A stretch of DNA of 64,000 nt. Source: Algibacter amylolyticus. Its GTDB lineage: Bacteria; Bacteroidota; Bacteroidia; Flavobacteriales; Flavobacteriaceae. The DNA lies in NCBI RefSeq assembly GCF_014202225.1, contig NZ_JACHGE010000004.1, forward strand, positions 186,001-250,000, read 5' to 3'. This document shows positions 17,211 to 25,289 of this stretch, in pieces. Each line of letters starts with the position of its first letter. Positions within the stretch are counted from its first letter, which is position 1. Under the pieces are notes generated by a model. The model searched no databases. It saw nothing but the letters and a program-made list of their open reading frames with translations, and was not told the DNA's origin. Position numbers and translations under genes: made by a program.

Positions 17211-17242
17211 GACGCTAATATAAGTGTTTTATAAACTTGTTA

Positions 17243-18448
17243 TTAATCTGTTGTATGCGATTTTTCTAAAGCATAAAACGTAGCTTGTACATAATCATCT
17301 CCATCGCCACTATTATTCTGGTTATACACACCTGCTTTAAAATACATGTATTGACCGCCAACATTGAACCCGCTGTTTGTCATATCAACAGTTTTAACCA
17401 CATCATCCTTACCTTCTCGCATAATAGTAACCGTTAAACTATCGCCTACCACTTTAATAGTATAGCTAAATTTTTCATTAAGCGCAATACCGTCTGCAGG
17501 GTTAGAAGCACTATTACTTCTGGAACCTATCATTTCGTGCCATTGTTCACTTCCGTTTCCATCGGTAGGTTCGTGAGCAAAATAAATAGACCCTAAAGTG
17601 TTATTTTTTAATTTTCTGTAATAAATTCGCACAGGCTCATCATCATTAGCATGTATTTGCCCAACAATTACTCTACCAACTTGCCCGCTATCGCCAGTAG
17701 TTGTTACGTGATTTACGGCAAGTGTAGCACTCATTTCGCCATCATATCCCGCAGCTGCATTTTTATCAGCAGTTGGCGCTGTACCAAAAACCCAATTATT
17801 TTTATTAACGCCTTGTGTACTTATACTCGTATTAGTTCCTCTTAACATTTCACGCAATTCTACTCGCGTGTAGCTTGTACCTGTAGATGTTTTAAAGCCA
17901 TCGACAGGACATTTAAAAACCATTCCGCCATCATTGGCTGTATAAAAATAAGTACTGTTAGTGTATTTATTATTAATCTGGCTCACCGTAATTGTAGTTG
18001 CCGTACCATTACCTTTATTAACCGGTATACTTAAATTCCATGTAGATAAATCGAAATTTTCTGAGGGTGTTTTATTAGGGTCCAACCCTACTGTAGCAGG
18101 TTCTTTTCCCGCCTGAGTTATGGTTAAATCTCTTGTAACATCATCACTTATCACACTAATTACTCCACTACGCTTAGCTTCCGTTAAGTTAGCCGAAACC
18201 GAAACATTTATCGTCCCATTGTTGGTTCCGTTTGTAGGTGTAAGGGTAATCCAATCATTATTATTTTGGGTATACCAATACGAATTAGCTGTTACCGTTA
18301 TCGATTTCGATTCTTGATTTGCAGTAAATTCAGAAACTGAAGATAAACTCAACTCTACGGCTTTTACTTCTTCATTTGAATCATCTGAACCACAACTAAA
18401 TATGGATGTGAAAATTAGAAGTACAAATATCATTTTTAATAGTTTCAT
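17243..18448 (-). CDS. Lipoprotein alginate lyase, PL7 family, with N-terminal BACON domain
   Basis: 401 residues. The lipobox IFSCG (Cys19) predicts an outer-membrane or surface lipoprotein. Residues about 30-115 are a BACON domain (WYTQNNNDWITLTPTNG, GVISVISDDVTRDLTITQAG). The rest is a PL7 jelly-roll with the three family motifs RVELREM (near 205), QIH (near 263) and YFKAGVYNQN (near 370). PL7 enzymes cleave alginate by beta-elimination. QIH rather than QVH is seen in many polyguluronate-active members, but specificity is not settled by this alone. It lies alone between metZ and the Rrf2 gene, with no SusCD pair nearby. Confidence 0.92.
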   Translation of the reverse strand: MKLLKMIFVLLIFTSIFSCGSDDSNEEVKAVELSLSSVSEFTANQESKSITVTANSYWYTQNNNDWITLTPTNGTNNGTINVSVSANLTEAKRSGVISVISDDVTRDLTITQAGKEPATVGLDPNKTPSENFDLSTWNLSIPVNKGNGTATTITVSQINNKYTNSTYFYTANDGGMVFKCPVDGFKTSTGTSYTRVELREMLRGTNTSISTQGVNKNNWVFGTAPTADKNAAAGYDGEMSATLAVNHVTTTGDSGQVGRVIVGQIHANDDEPVRIYYRKLKNNTLGSIYFAHEPTDGNGSEQWHEMIGSRSNSASNPADGIALNEKFSYTIKVVGDSLTVTIMREGKDDVVKTVDMTNSGFNVGGQYMYFKAGVYNQNNSGDGDDYVQATFYALEKSHTTD

Positions 18449-18568
18449 AAATTATACGTATTATATTAACACCAAGCCATTTTGCAACATTATTAAAATT
18501 CACTTATTAATATCGCAATTTTATATACACTCCTTGCAAAAACGATACCTAAATATTTTAGTTAAGAA

Positions 18569-19735
18569 TTATTTACCTAAAGCCTGCTCTAAATCCTGAA
18601 TAATATCATCAACATGCTCTAAACCAACCGAAATACGCACCATACCATCTGTAATTCCTGCAGCTTTTTTAACTTCTGGCTCAACCTTAGCATGCGTTGT
18701 ACTTGCAGGATGCGTTACAATAGTTCTAGTATCTCCTAAGTTTGCCGAAAGCGAACACATTTTTACACTATCAAAAAAGGACTTTCCGCCTTTTAAACCA
18801 CCTTCAACCTCAAAAGCCACTATATTACCACCCAAACGCATTTGCTTTTTAGCGATATCGTATTTAGGATGCGATTTTAAAAAAGGATATTTAACCCAAG
18901 TTACCTTAGGGTGCTCCTCTAAAAACGTAGCAATTTTAATGGCATTCTCACAATGCTTTTCAACGCGCAGCGCCAGAGTTTCTAACGATTTAGATAACAC
19001 CCAAGCATTAAACGGACTTAACGATGGCCCAGTAAGTCTAGAAAATAAATATATTTCTCTAATAAGTTCTTTACTACCAACCGTTATGCCACCAAGCACA
19101 CGCCCTTGCCCATCCATTAATTTAGTAGCCGAATGTATTACTAAATCGGCACCAAGTTTAATTGGGTTTTGTAAATACGGTGTGGCAAAACAATTATCGA
19201 CCACCAAAAGTATGTTGTGCTTTTTACAAATAGCACTTAAAAATTCTAAATCAAGAATATCTACACCCGGATTTGTTGGCGTTTCAGCATAAATAAACTT
19301 GGTATTGGGTTGTATTAAACCTTCAATAGCATCAACCTCGTTTATATTAAAATACGAACATTCAATATTCCATTTCGGAAAGTATTTTGTAAACAAACCA
19401 TGAGTAGCACCAAAAACCGAACTACAAGACAACACATGGTCGCCAGCATTTAACAACGTTGCAAACGTCGAGAACACCGCAGCCATTCCGCTAGCAAAAG
19501 CAAAACCAGCCTCGGCACCTTCCATAGCGCACACCTTATCTACAAATTCATTAACATTCGGGTTACTATAACGGCTGTATAAGTCGCGTTGCTTCTCTTC
19601 GGCAAACGATGCTCGCATTTCTTCCGAATCGTCAAAAACAAAACCAGAAGTTAAGTATAATGGCACCGAATGCTCCGAAAATTGTGTCGTTTCACTCTGT
19701 GTTCGTATCGCCGAAGTTTCAAATTTCTTACTCAC
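18569..19735 (-). CDS. metZ: Homocysteine-forming sulfhydrylase of the Cys/Met PLP family (MetZ-like)
   Basis: 388 residues. Cys/Met metabolism PLP enzyme with the lysine in HSATKLMDGQGRVLGG (near 205), RYSNPNVNEFVDKVCAMEGAE and FASGMAAVFSTFATLLNAGDH. QGRVLGG after the lysine is characteristic of O-succinylhomoserine sulfhydrylases (MetZ) rather than cystathionine lyases. It forms homocysteine from an activated homoserine and sulfide. The fused MetX domain upstream would supply O-acetyl- or O-succinylhomoserine. The specificity has to be tested. It is separated from the metX-thrA gene by 288 bases of repeat DNA. Confidence 0.82.
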   Translation of the reverse strand: MSKKFETSAIRTQSETTQFSEHSVPLYLTSGFVFDDSEEMRASFAEEKQRDLYSRYSNPNVNEFVDKVCAMEGAEAGFAFASGMAAVFSTFATLLNAGDHVLSCSSVFGATHGLFTKYFPKWNIECSYFNINEVDAIEGLIQPNTKFIYAETPTNPGVDILDLEFLSAICKKHNILLVVDNCFATPYLQNPIKLGADLVIHSATKLMDGQGRVLGGITVGSKELIREIYLFSRLTGPSLSPFNAWVLSKSLETLALRVEKHCENAIKIATFLEEHPKVTWVKYPFLKSHPKYDIAKKQMRLGGNIVAFEVEGGLKGGKSFFDSVKMCSLSANLGDTRTIVTHPASTTHAKVEPEVKKAAGITDGMVRISVGLEHVDDIIQDLEQALGK

Positions 19736-19763
19736 TTTTATTCTTTTTAATCATTTTTATTAT

Positions 19764-19854
19764 GGCATTACCCAAAAGGGTCGGGCTTTCCGCTATATCT
19801 TTTTTTGCCATTTATGGCAGCAAAAAAAAGGATACCGCTACAATCCCTAATGCA
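19764..19854 (-). repeat. Dispersed repeat family C, copy 3 (variant centre)
   Basis: The outer ends TGCATTAGGGATTG and GGGTAATGCC pair as GCATTA/TAATGC. The usual centre is replaced by a hairpin of TTTTTTTGCC and GGCAGCAAAAAAA type. It lies between metX-thrA and metZ. Confidence 0.8.
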
Positions 19855-19906
19855 CTTATTTGCCAAAGTCTGTCTATAAGGCAAACTTTCTTTTTATCTA
19901 CTAACC

Positions 19907-19937
19907 GACCTGCGAGGTTTCCAACACCTTGTAGGTC
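19907..19937. repeat. Family B palindrome
   Basis: GACCTGCGAGGTTT and CACCTTGTAGGTC form imperfect arms. A second partial copy follows at about 19960-19988 (CTTGCAAGA..ACCTCACAGG). Together with copy 3 of family C they fill the metX-thrA to metZ gap. Confidence 0.65.
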
Positions 19938-20023
19938 TATTTTATTATTTTCAACCTATACTTGCAAGATTTTTAAGACCTCACAGGAAAGCATATTCTC
20001 GAAAAAACGAGACATCTATATTA

Positions 20024-23000
20024 CTAGTTTAATTTCGACAACCTCAATATATCTCCAAAAACACCTCTTGCAGTAACTTCTGCTCCTGCTCCTGCTCCTT
20101 GTATAACTATAGGTTGCTCACCATAACTTTCTGTAAATATTTCAAAAATAGCGTCACTTCCTTTTACATGTCCTAATGTACTATCTTCCGGAATAGACAC
20201 TAATTTTACTTCCAATAGGCCTTTATCCTGCGATAAATCGCCCGATAAATCACCAACATATCGTAACACATGTCCTGCCTCTTGCTCGTCTTTTATCTTT
20301 TGGTATTGCTCATCCAGAACATGTAATTGCGATAAAAATTCCGAAACCGAAATATCTCTATACGCTTCTGGAATTAAATTTAACACCTCAACATCTTCAA
20401 ATTCGTTTTGCAAATCTAACTCTCTTGCCAAAATTAATAACTTTCTAGCCACATCATTTCCCGAAAAATCCTCACGTGGATCTGGTTCTGTAAACCCTTT
20501 ATCAACCGTTTCTTGAATAATTTCACTAAACGGTTTATCTTCAGTCGAAAAATTATTGAATAAATAACTCAACGTTCCAGAAAACACTCCTCTAATTCTT
20601 GTAATATTCTCTCCAGATTCGTGCAGTAATTTAATAGTATCAATTAAAGGTAAACCTGCACCAACCGTAGTTTCGTATAAATATTGCTTATTGCTGTTTT
20701 TTAATTCTGTTCTTAATTCCGTATAAAAATCGTGCGAAATCGTGTTTGCAATTTTGTTGGACGACACTAAATCGAAACCAGCTTTTACCAACGGAATATA
20801 ATTTTTATAAAATGTAGAACTCGCCGTATTATCAACAGCAATTAAATTCTCTAAATGATGATTATTAGCATAGGTAAGAATATCTTCTATCGAATTTTCA
20901 AACGAGCTCGATGCAATAGCATTTTCCCAATTAGCTTCTGCTCCATTTTTATCTAGCAATAGCTTTTTAGAGTTTGCAATTGCAAAAATATTTAAGCTTA
21001 TACCTTTTCGTTTTTCAATGTCGCCTTTCGATTTTAAAATCTGGTTAATTAAAGCGCCACCAACACCTCCATGACCAAAAATGGCGATATTAATTTTTTT
21101 AGAAACCCCAAAAACCTCACCATGAATAACATTTACAGCCTTATGCAGTTGAGCCTTTTTAACCACCAAACTCACATTCTTTCCTGTAACCGTGTTATTA
21201 AAAAGCAACGGTGTAATTTGGTTTTTTATAAGTGCATTAAATGGCTTGTGGAATGAGCTTAACTCAATACCAATAATTGATATTACAGCCACATCGTCTA
21301 CAACATCAATTTTATTAACATCTTGCGAGTAAAAATCACTTTCAAACTCACGCTCTAAAGCAATAACCGCTTGTGTAGCTTGGTCGGCATCAATAATTAA
21401 CCCAATACCACGCTCCGACGATCCTTGTGATACAATACTAACGCTAATACCATATTTACTTAACGCTCCAAAAATTCTAGCATCTACACCAATTTTACCT
21501 AAAAGACCACGCCCTTCTAAATTCAGTAATGCCACATTATCTAAAATAGATAATGATGTCACTTCTTTAGTGCTTGGTCTTGCGGTAATTAATGTGCCTT
21601 CATCATCAGAATTAAAGGTATTTAAAATACGCAGATTAATATTTTTTTCAACTAAAGGGATAATGGTTTTAGCATGTAAAACCGAAGTCCCAAAATTAGC
21701 CAACTCGTTAGCTTCGCTAAACGAGAGTTCTCTAATTTGTTTAGCATCTGGAACCAACACAGGATCTGCTGTGTAAATACCGCTAACATGGGTGTAATTT
21801 TGTAACTCTTCGGCATCTAAAAAATTAGCTAATAATGCCGCTGTATAATTACTTCCATTACGCCCTAAAGTGGTTGTTTCATTTTTTAAATTAGAAGCAA
21901 TAAAACCAGTTACCACATTAACTACATCTTTATGTTTGCTAAAGTAGTTCTTGGTGTTTTCTTTTGATATTTTCGATAATGGCTGTGCATTACCAAAGGT
22001 TTCATCGGTTTTTATTAACTCGCGCGAGTCGGTTGCTTTTGCTTTAACCCCTTGGTTATTTAATAAACTAGCAATAAGCTTTACCGATAATAATTCGCCT
22101 TGAGCTAAAATATTATCCTTTGTCTTTTTGCTATAATCGCGTAGTAAACTAACCCCTTCAAACAACTTATCTAGCACCAAAAATTCTTCCGAAAAATCTA
22201 TACTTTTTAAAGGTTCTACTTGGTAGGCCTTAAAGGCATTTAAATCGTCTTGATACGGTTCGCCCGTTAAGGCTTTATTTAAAATAGCCTCCAAATCGTC
22301 TGTTGCCGAACCCCTTGCCGAAACCACAACACTTATGCGCTCGCCAGCAATCACTTTATTTTTAATAATTGAAAGTACCGTTTCTAAACCTTTTCCGTTG
22401 GCTAACGATTTTCCTCCAAATTTTAATACTTTCATAGGTTTTCTTTTAGAGTGTGGCACAAAAATGCCTTCTATAATTTTTTCTAACTGCTCGTATTCCA
22501 TTAAAAACGCGTCGTGCCCGTGTACCGAATGTATTTCGTTGTACGTTACATTAGGATGCGTTAATGCTAATTGTTTATGGGTTTCGCGGTTTTCTTCAGC
22601 TGTAAAAAACAAATCCGAATCCACACCAACAATATGTATTTTGGCTTCAATATTTTCAAGTACATTAAAGTTACTTGAACGGCCTTTAGTAACATCAATC
22701 GACCTTAACAACTGATTCATTAATTTATAGGCCGACAACTGAAAACGCTCTTGCAATTTATTACCATGATGCAACAACCAACTCTCCACATTAAAAATCT
22801 CTAATTCGTCGTTTTTAGAACGATGAAAACGCTCTTTAAAAGATTCTGGCGTGCGGTAACATAACATGGCATGCATCCTTGCATCGTGTACCGGATGCTT
22901 AGAATTTAACAAGAATTGCTCCTGTATTTGGCAGTTTGCAATTAACCAATCGGTCGATTTCCAATCGGTAGCAACTACCACTAAATGCTCGGTAAAATCA

Positions 23001-23419
23001 GGTTTTATAACTGCCATTTCCCATGCAATTCCACCACCTAACGATCCGCCAATAGTTGCAAATACTTTCCCTGTATTTAATTCCTTAAGTCCTGTTAAAA
23101 ATATATTGGCCACATCGCGAGCCACAAAATCCTTGTAGTTATCAATAACAAAACCATCAAAACCATTTCCGGGAATATTAAACGACAAAACCGTATAAAG
23201 CTTGGTATCAATAACCTTATCATCGCCAACCAAATCGCGCCACCAGCCATTTTCGCCAGCCACATCGCTATTTCCCGTTAAGGCATGATTTACCAAAACA
23301 ATGGGCGCACTACCCAAAGGCTTTCCAAAAACCTGATAACTTAACTTAATATTTTGGTTAAGCACACCACTTTCGGTAGTAAAGTTTGTTATATCAATAT
23401 GTTGTAATTCGTGTTTCAT
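20024..23419 (-). CDS. thrA: MetX-like acyltransferase - aspartate kinase - homoserine dehydrogenase triple fusion
   Basis: 1131 residues. Residues 1-325 are an alpha/beta hydrolase of the homoserine O-acyltransferase type, with nucleophile Ser126 in GGSLGGG, an acid in VGVDSDLFF (Asp267 or Asp269) and His302 in VHGHDAF. Residues 329 to about 770 are aspartate kinase (KVLKFGGKSLANGK, then the GRNGSNYTAAL loop and ACT repeats). The rest is homoserine dehydrogenase (NIAIFGHGGVGGALINQIL, TVGAGLPLIDT). One chain would thus carry the first and third steps from aspartate to homoserine plus the acylation that commits it to methionine. The intermediate dehydrogenase (asd) is not in the window. The kinase/dehydrogenase order matches ThrA. 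It is downstream of metY and its SAM riboswitch. Confidence 0.92.
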   Translation of the reverse strand: MKHELQHIDITNFTTESGVLNQNIKLSYQVFGKPLGSAPIVLVNHALTGNSDVAGENGWWRDLVGDDKVIDTKLYTVLSFNIPGNGFDGFVIDNYKDFVARDVANIFLTGLKELNTGKVFATIGGSLGGGIAWEMAVIKPDFTEHLVVVATDWKSTDWLIANCQIQEQFLLNSKHPVHDARMHAMLCYRTPESFKERFHRSKNDELEIFNVESWLLHHGNKLQERFQLSAYKLMNQLLRSIDVTKGRSSNFNVLENIEAKIHIVGVDSDLFFTAEENRETHKQLALTHPNVTYNEIHSVHGHDAFLMEYEQLEKIIEGIFVPHSKRKPMKVLKFGGKSLANGKGLETVLSIIKNKVIAGERISVVVSARGSATDDLEAILNKALTGEPYQDDLNAFKAYQVEPLKSIDFSEEFLVLDKLFEGVSLLRDYSKKTKDNILAQGELLSVKLIASLLNNQGVKAKATDSRELIKTDETFGNAQPLSKISKENTKNYFSKHKDVVNVVTGFIASNLKNETTTLGRNGSNYTAALLANFLDAEELQNYTHVSGIYTADPVLVPDAKQIRELSFSEANELANFGTSVLHAKTIIPLVEKNINLRILNTFNSDDEGTLITARPSTKEVTSLSILDNVALLNLEGRGLLGKIGVDARIFGALSKYGISVSIVSQGSSERGIGLIIDADQATQAVIALEREFESDFYSQDVNKIDVVDDVAVISIIGIELSSFHKPFNALIKNQITPLLFNNTVTGKNVSLVVKKAQLHKAVNVIHGEVFGVSKKINIAIFGHGGVGGALINQILKSKGDIEKRKGISLNIFAIANSKKLLLDKNGAEANWENAIASSSFENSIEDILTYANNHHLENLIAVDNTASSTFYKNYIPLVKAGFDLVSSNKIANTISHDFYTELRTELKNSNKQYLYETTVGAGLPLIDTIKLLHESGENITRIRGVFSGTLSYLFNNFSTEDKPFSEIIQETVDKGFTEPDPREDFSGNDVARKLLILARELDLQNEFEDVEVLNLIPEAYRDISVSEFLSQLHVLDEQYQKIKDEQEAGHVLRYVGDLSGDLSQDKGLLEVKLVSIPEDSTLGHVKGSDAIFEIFTESYGEQPIVIQGAGAGAEVTARGVFGDILRLSKLN

Positions 23420-23424
23420 ATAGA

Positions 23425-23530
23425 AGCCCCTGCTAACCTCCCTCTTTCGACTGCGCTCAATGCAGGCTCGGGGAGAAATACTTACTGTTATGCTTTAAGA
23501 CCTGCAAGGTTTCAAAAACCTTGTAGGTCT
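23425..23530. repeat. Hybrid repeat: family E half plus family B palindrome
   Basis: 23425-23490 resembles the family E element (AAGCCCC..CTAACCTCCC..CGGGGAG..CTTACTGTTA). 23498-23530 is a near-perfect family B palindrome with arms AGACCTGCAAGGTTT and AAACCTTGTAGGTCT. They occupy the whole gap between metY and metX-thrA. Confidence 0.7.
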
Positions 23531-23546
23531 GTTTTCTTTATTTTAA

Positions 23547-24821
23547 TTAAATAGTTTTAAAAGCTTCTAATAAATCGGCTTTTAAATCTTCGATATCCTC
23601 AATACCAACAGATAGTCTAATTAAATCTCCAGACACCCCTGCCGAAGCTTGTTGTGCCTCATCCAATTGTTGGTGTGTTGTACTTCCTGGGTGAATAATT
23701 AATGATTTTGTATCACCAATATTAGCCAGTAAAGAGAATAATTTTGTATTATCTGCTATTTTTTTAGCAGCATCGTAGCCACCTTTGTGTCCAAAAGTTA
23801 CAATACCACTTTGACCTTTTGGTAAATATTTATCTGCTAAAGCTTTGTATTTACTGCTTTCTAAACCAGGATAGTTTACCCAAGCAATTTCATCTTGTGC
23901 TTCCAACCATTTTGCAAGCTCTAAAGCATTGGCACTGTGTTGTTTAATTCTAACTGGTAAAGTCTCTAAACCTTGAATAATGTTAAAAGCGTTTGTTGGA
24001 CTCATAGCTCCACCAAAATCTCTTAAACCTTCAAGAATTAATTTAAATGTATACGATGCTGCACCTAAAGCGTCGTGATATACTAAACCGTGGTATCCTG
24101 CAGATGGCTCTGTAAACTCAGGAAACTTTCCGTTTGCCCAATTAAAAGTACCTGCATCAATAATAGCACCACCTAACGAGGTTCCTTGTCCGCCAATATA
24201 TTTAGTTAACGAGTGTATTACAATATTAGCACCATGTTTTATAGGGTTTAATAAAGCTGGTGTTGCTACGGTATTATCTACTATAAAAGGTACTTCGGCT
24301 GCTTTAGAGTGTGCTGCGATAGCCTCTAAATCTAAAACATCTAACTTAGGATTCCCCAAAGACTCTACAAAAAAGGCTCTTGTATTATTTTGTACGGCAT
24401 CCTTAAAATTATCTGGATTTGAAGCATCTACAAATGTTGTTGTAATACCTAATCTTGGTAATGTAACATTTAATAAATTATAGGTTCCGCCGTATAAACT
24501 ACTAGAGGCTACAACATGATCGCCTGCTTTTAATAAGGTTAATAAACCTGTTGCAATAGCAGCGGTTCCCGATGCAAAAACTACAGCGCCAATACCACCT
24601 TCTACGGCCGCTAAACGATCTTGTAAAATTTGATTTGTAGGGTTGTTTAATCGTGTATAAATAAAACCTAGTTCCTTTAATGAAAATAGATTTGCAGCAT
24701 GGTCCGAATTGTTAAAAACATACGATGTAGTTTGATAAATTGGTACAGCTCTTGTTCCTCCGTTTGCTGTTACATCATGTCCTGCGTGTAATGCGTTTGT
24801 TGCTAATTTAAGATCACTCAT
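23547..24821 (-). CDS. metY: O-acetylhomoserine sulfhydrylase
   Basis: 424 residues, the larger size typical of MetY. The PLP lysine is in HSLTKYIGGQGTSLGG (near 205). ALHAGHDVTANGGTRAVPIYQTTSY starts the protein, and YTRLNNPTNQILQDRLAAVEGG is conserved. It makes homocysteine from O-acetylhomoserine and sulfide, bypassing cystathionine. It lies directly behind a SAM-I riboswitch and ahead of metX-thrA, which should supply its substrate, so the three genes look like one SAM-repressed unit. Confidence 0.93.
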   Translation of the reverse strand: MSDLKLATNALHAGHDVTANGGTRAVPIYQTTSYVFNNSDHAANLFSLKELGFIYTRLNNPTNQILQDRLAAVEGGIGAVVFASGTAAIATGLLTLLKAGDHVVASSSLYGGTYNLLNVTLPRLGITTTFVDASNPDNFKDAVQNNTRAFFVESLGNPKLDVLDLEAIAAHSKAAEVPFIVDNTVATPALLNPIKHGANIVIHSLTKYIGGQGTSLGGAIIDAGTFNWANGKFPEFTEPSAGYHGLVYHDALGAASYTFKLILEGLRDFGGAMSPTNAFNIIQGLETLPVRIKQHSANALELAKWLEAQDEIAWVNYPGLESSKYKALADKYLPKGQSGIVTFGHKGGYDAAKKIADNTKLFSLLANIGDTKSLIIHPGSTTHQQLDEAQQASAGVSGDLIRLSVGIEDIEDLKADLLEAFKTI

Positions 24822-24910
24822 TTTTCTAGTTTTTTATATTATTAGTTTAATAAAGTCAAAATTCACTTATAAAAAGTGCATTTAGTAGAAAAATGTTAAA
24901 AAGAGATGTG

Positions 24911-24929
24911 AAATTACAGACTGTAATTT
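24911..24929 (-). terminator. Hairpin after the metY riboswitch, possible attenuator
   Basis: A perfect inverted repeat AAATTACAG-A-CTGTAATTT directly follows riboswitch P1. On the transcript it is followed by CACATCTCTTTTT, so a weak terminator is possible, though the U-run is seven or eight bases away from the stem. It may instead be an expression-platform hairpin of another kind. Confidence 0.35.
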
Positions 24930-24933
24930 GTGA

Positions 24934-25055
24934 GTTATCTATCCAAATACCAATAAATGAATTGGCAATTTAAGTAGAATTTAGCACCTTCTTTAATAAG
25001 TTTAAAGGGTTGCTAAGGTTTCAAAGGGTCTAATCCCTCCACCTTTCTTGATAAC
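24934..25055 (-). promoter_or_regulatory. SAM-I (S-box) riboswitch upstream of metY
   Basis: On the minus strand: P1 5' strand GTTATCAAGAAAGG, then TGGAGGGATTAGACCC, TAGCAACCC, AAGGTGCTAAATTCTAC, and the P1 3' strand TAGATAAC. The core is nearly identical to the metH riboswitch, but the stem-loops differ (for example P4 and the TTGCCAATTC..GGTATTTGGA arm). It lies about 110 bases ahead of metY. Confidence 0.93.
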
Positions 25056-25085
25056 ATTTCAATACGTGTTTGAACTTTGTGAATG

Positions 25086-25117
25086 CAAAGATTGAACCTG
25101 TAACGTTAATATCCAAA
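25086..25117 (-). promoter_or_regulatory. Candidate promoter of the metY operon
   Basis: A -33 TTTG (25114-25117) and a -7 AATCTTTG (25086-25093, one mismatch to TAnnTTTG) are 20 bases apart, the usual Bacteroidota arrangement. Transcription would start just ahead of the riboswitch. Confidence 0.5.
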
Positions 25118-25195
25118 TTTTTAAGAGTATTTTTTGATTTAAAACAAATAAACCTCGTGTTGGCATTTCTATAACCTACTTTAGTTAACACGCCC

Positions 25196-25280
25196 GCGCA
25201 AGGGATTGAACGGCCTGTTTGAGCTCCCCGACCTTAGGAGGGAGCGAGTAGTGAAAGCCCGACCCCTTGTGGGTTGCGCC
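25196..25280 (+). repeat. Dispersed repeat family C, copy 4 (inverted, diverged)
   Basis: The orientation is opposite to the other six copies. The ends are GCGCAAGGGATTG and GTGGGTTGCGCC, so GCGCAA pairs with TTGCGC although both differ from copy 1. The centre is GAGCTCC..GGAGGGAGC. It lies between the metY promoter and the 25290 gene. Together with the riboswitch and promoter it explains the 24822-25289 gap. Confidence 0.75.
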
Positions 25281-25289
25281 CAAAAAAAA

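Noticed and set aside
20024-23419. Two genes fused by a missed stop codon
   Set aside because: The linker (residues 320-329) is continuous in frame, the kinase start KVLKFGG follows at a sensible distance, and no internal stop or frameshift is seen.
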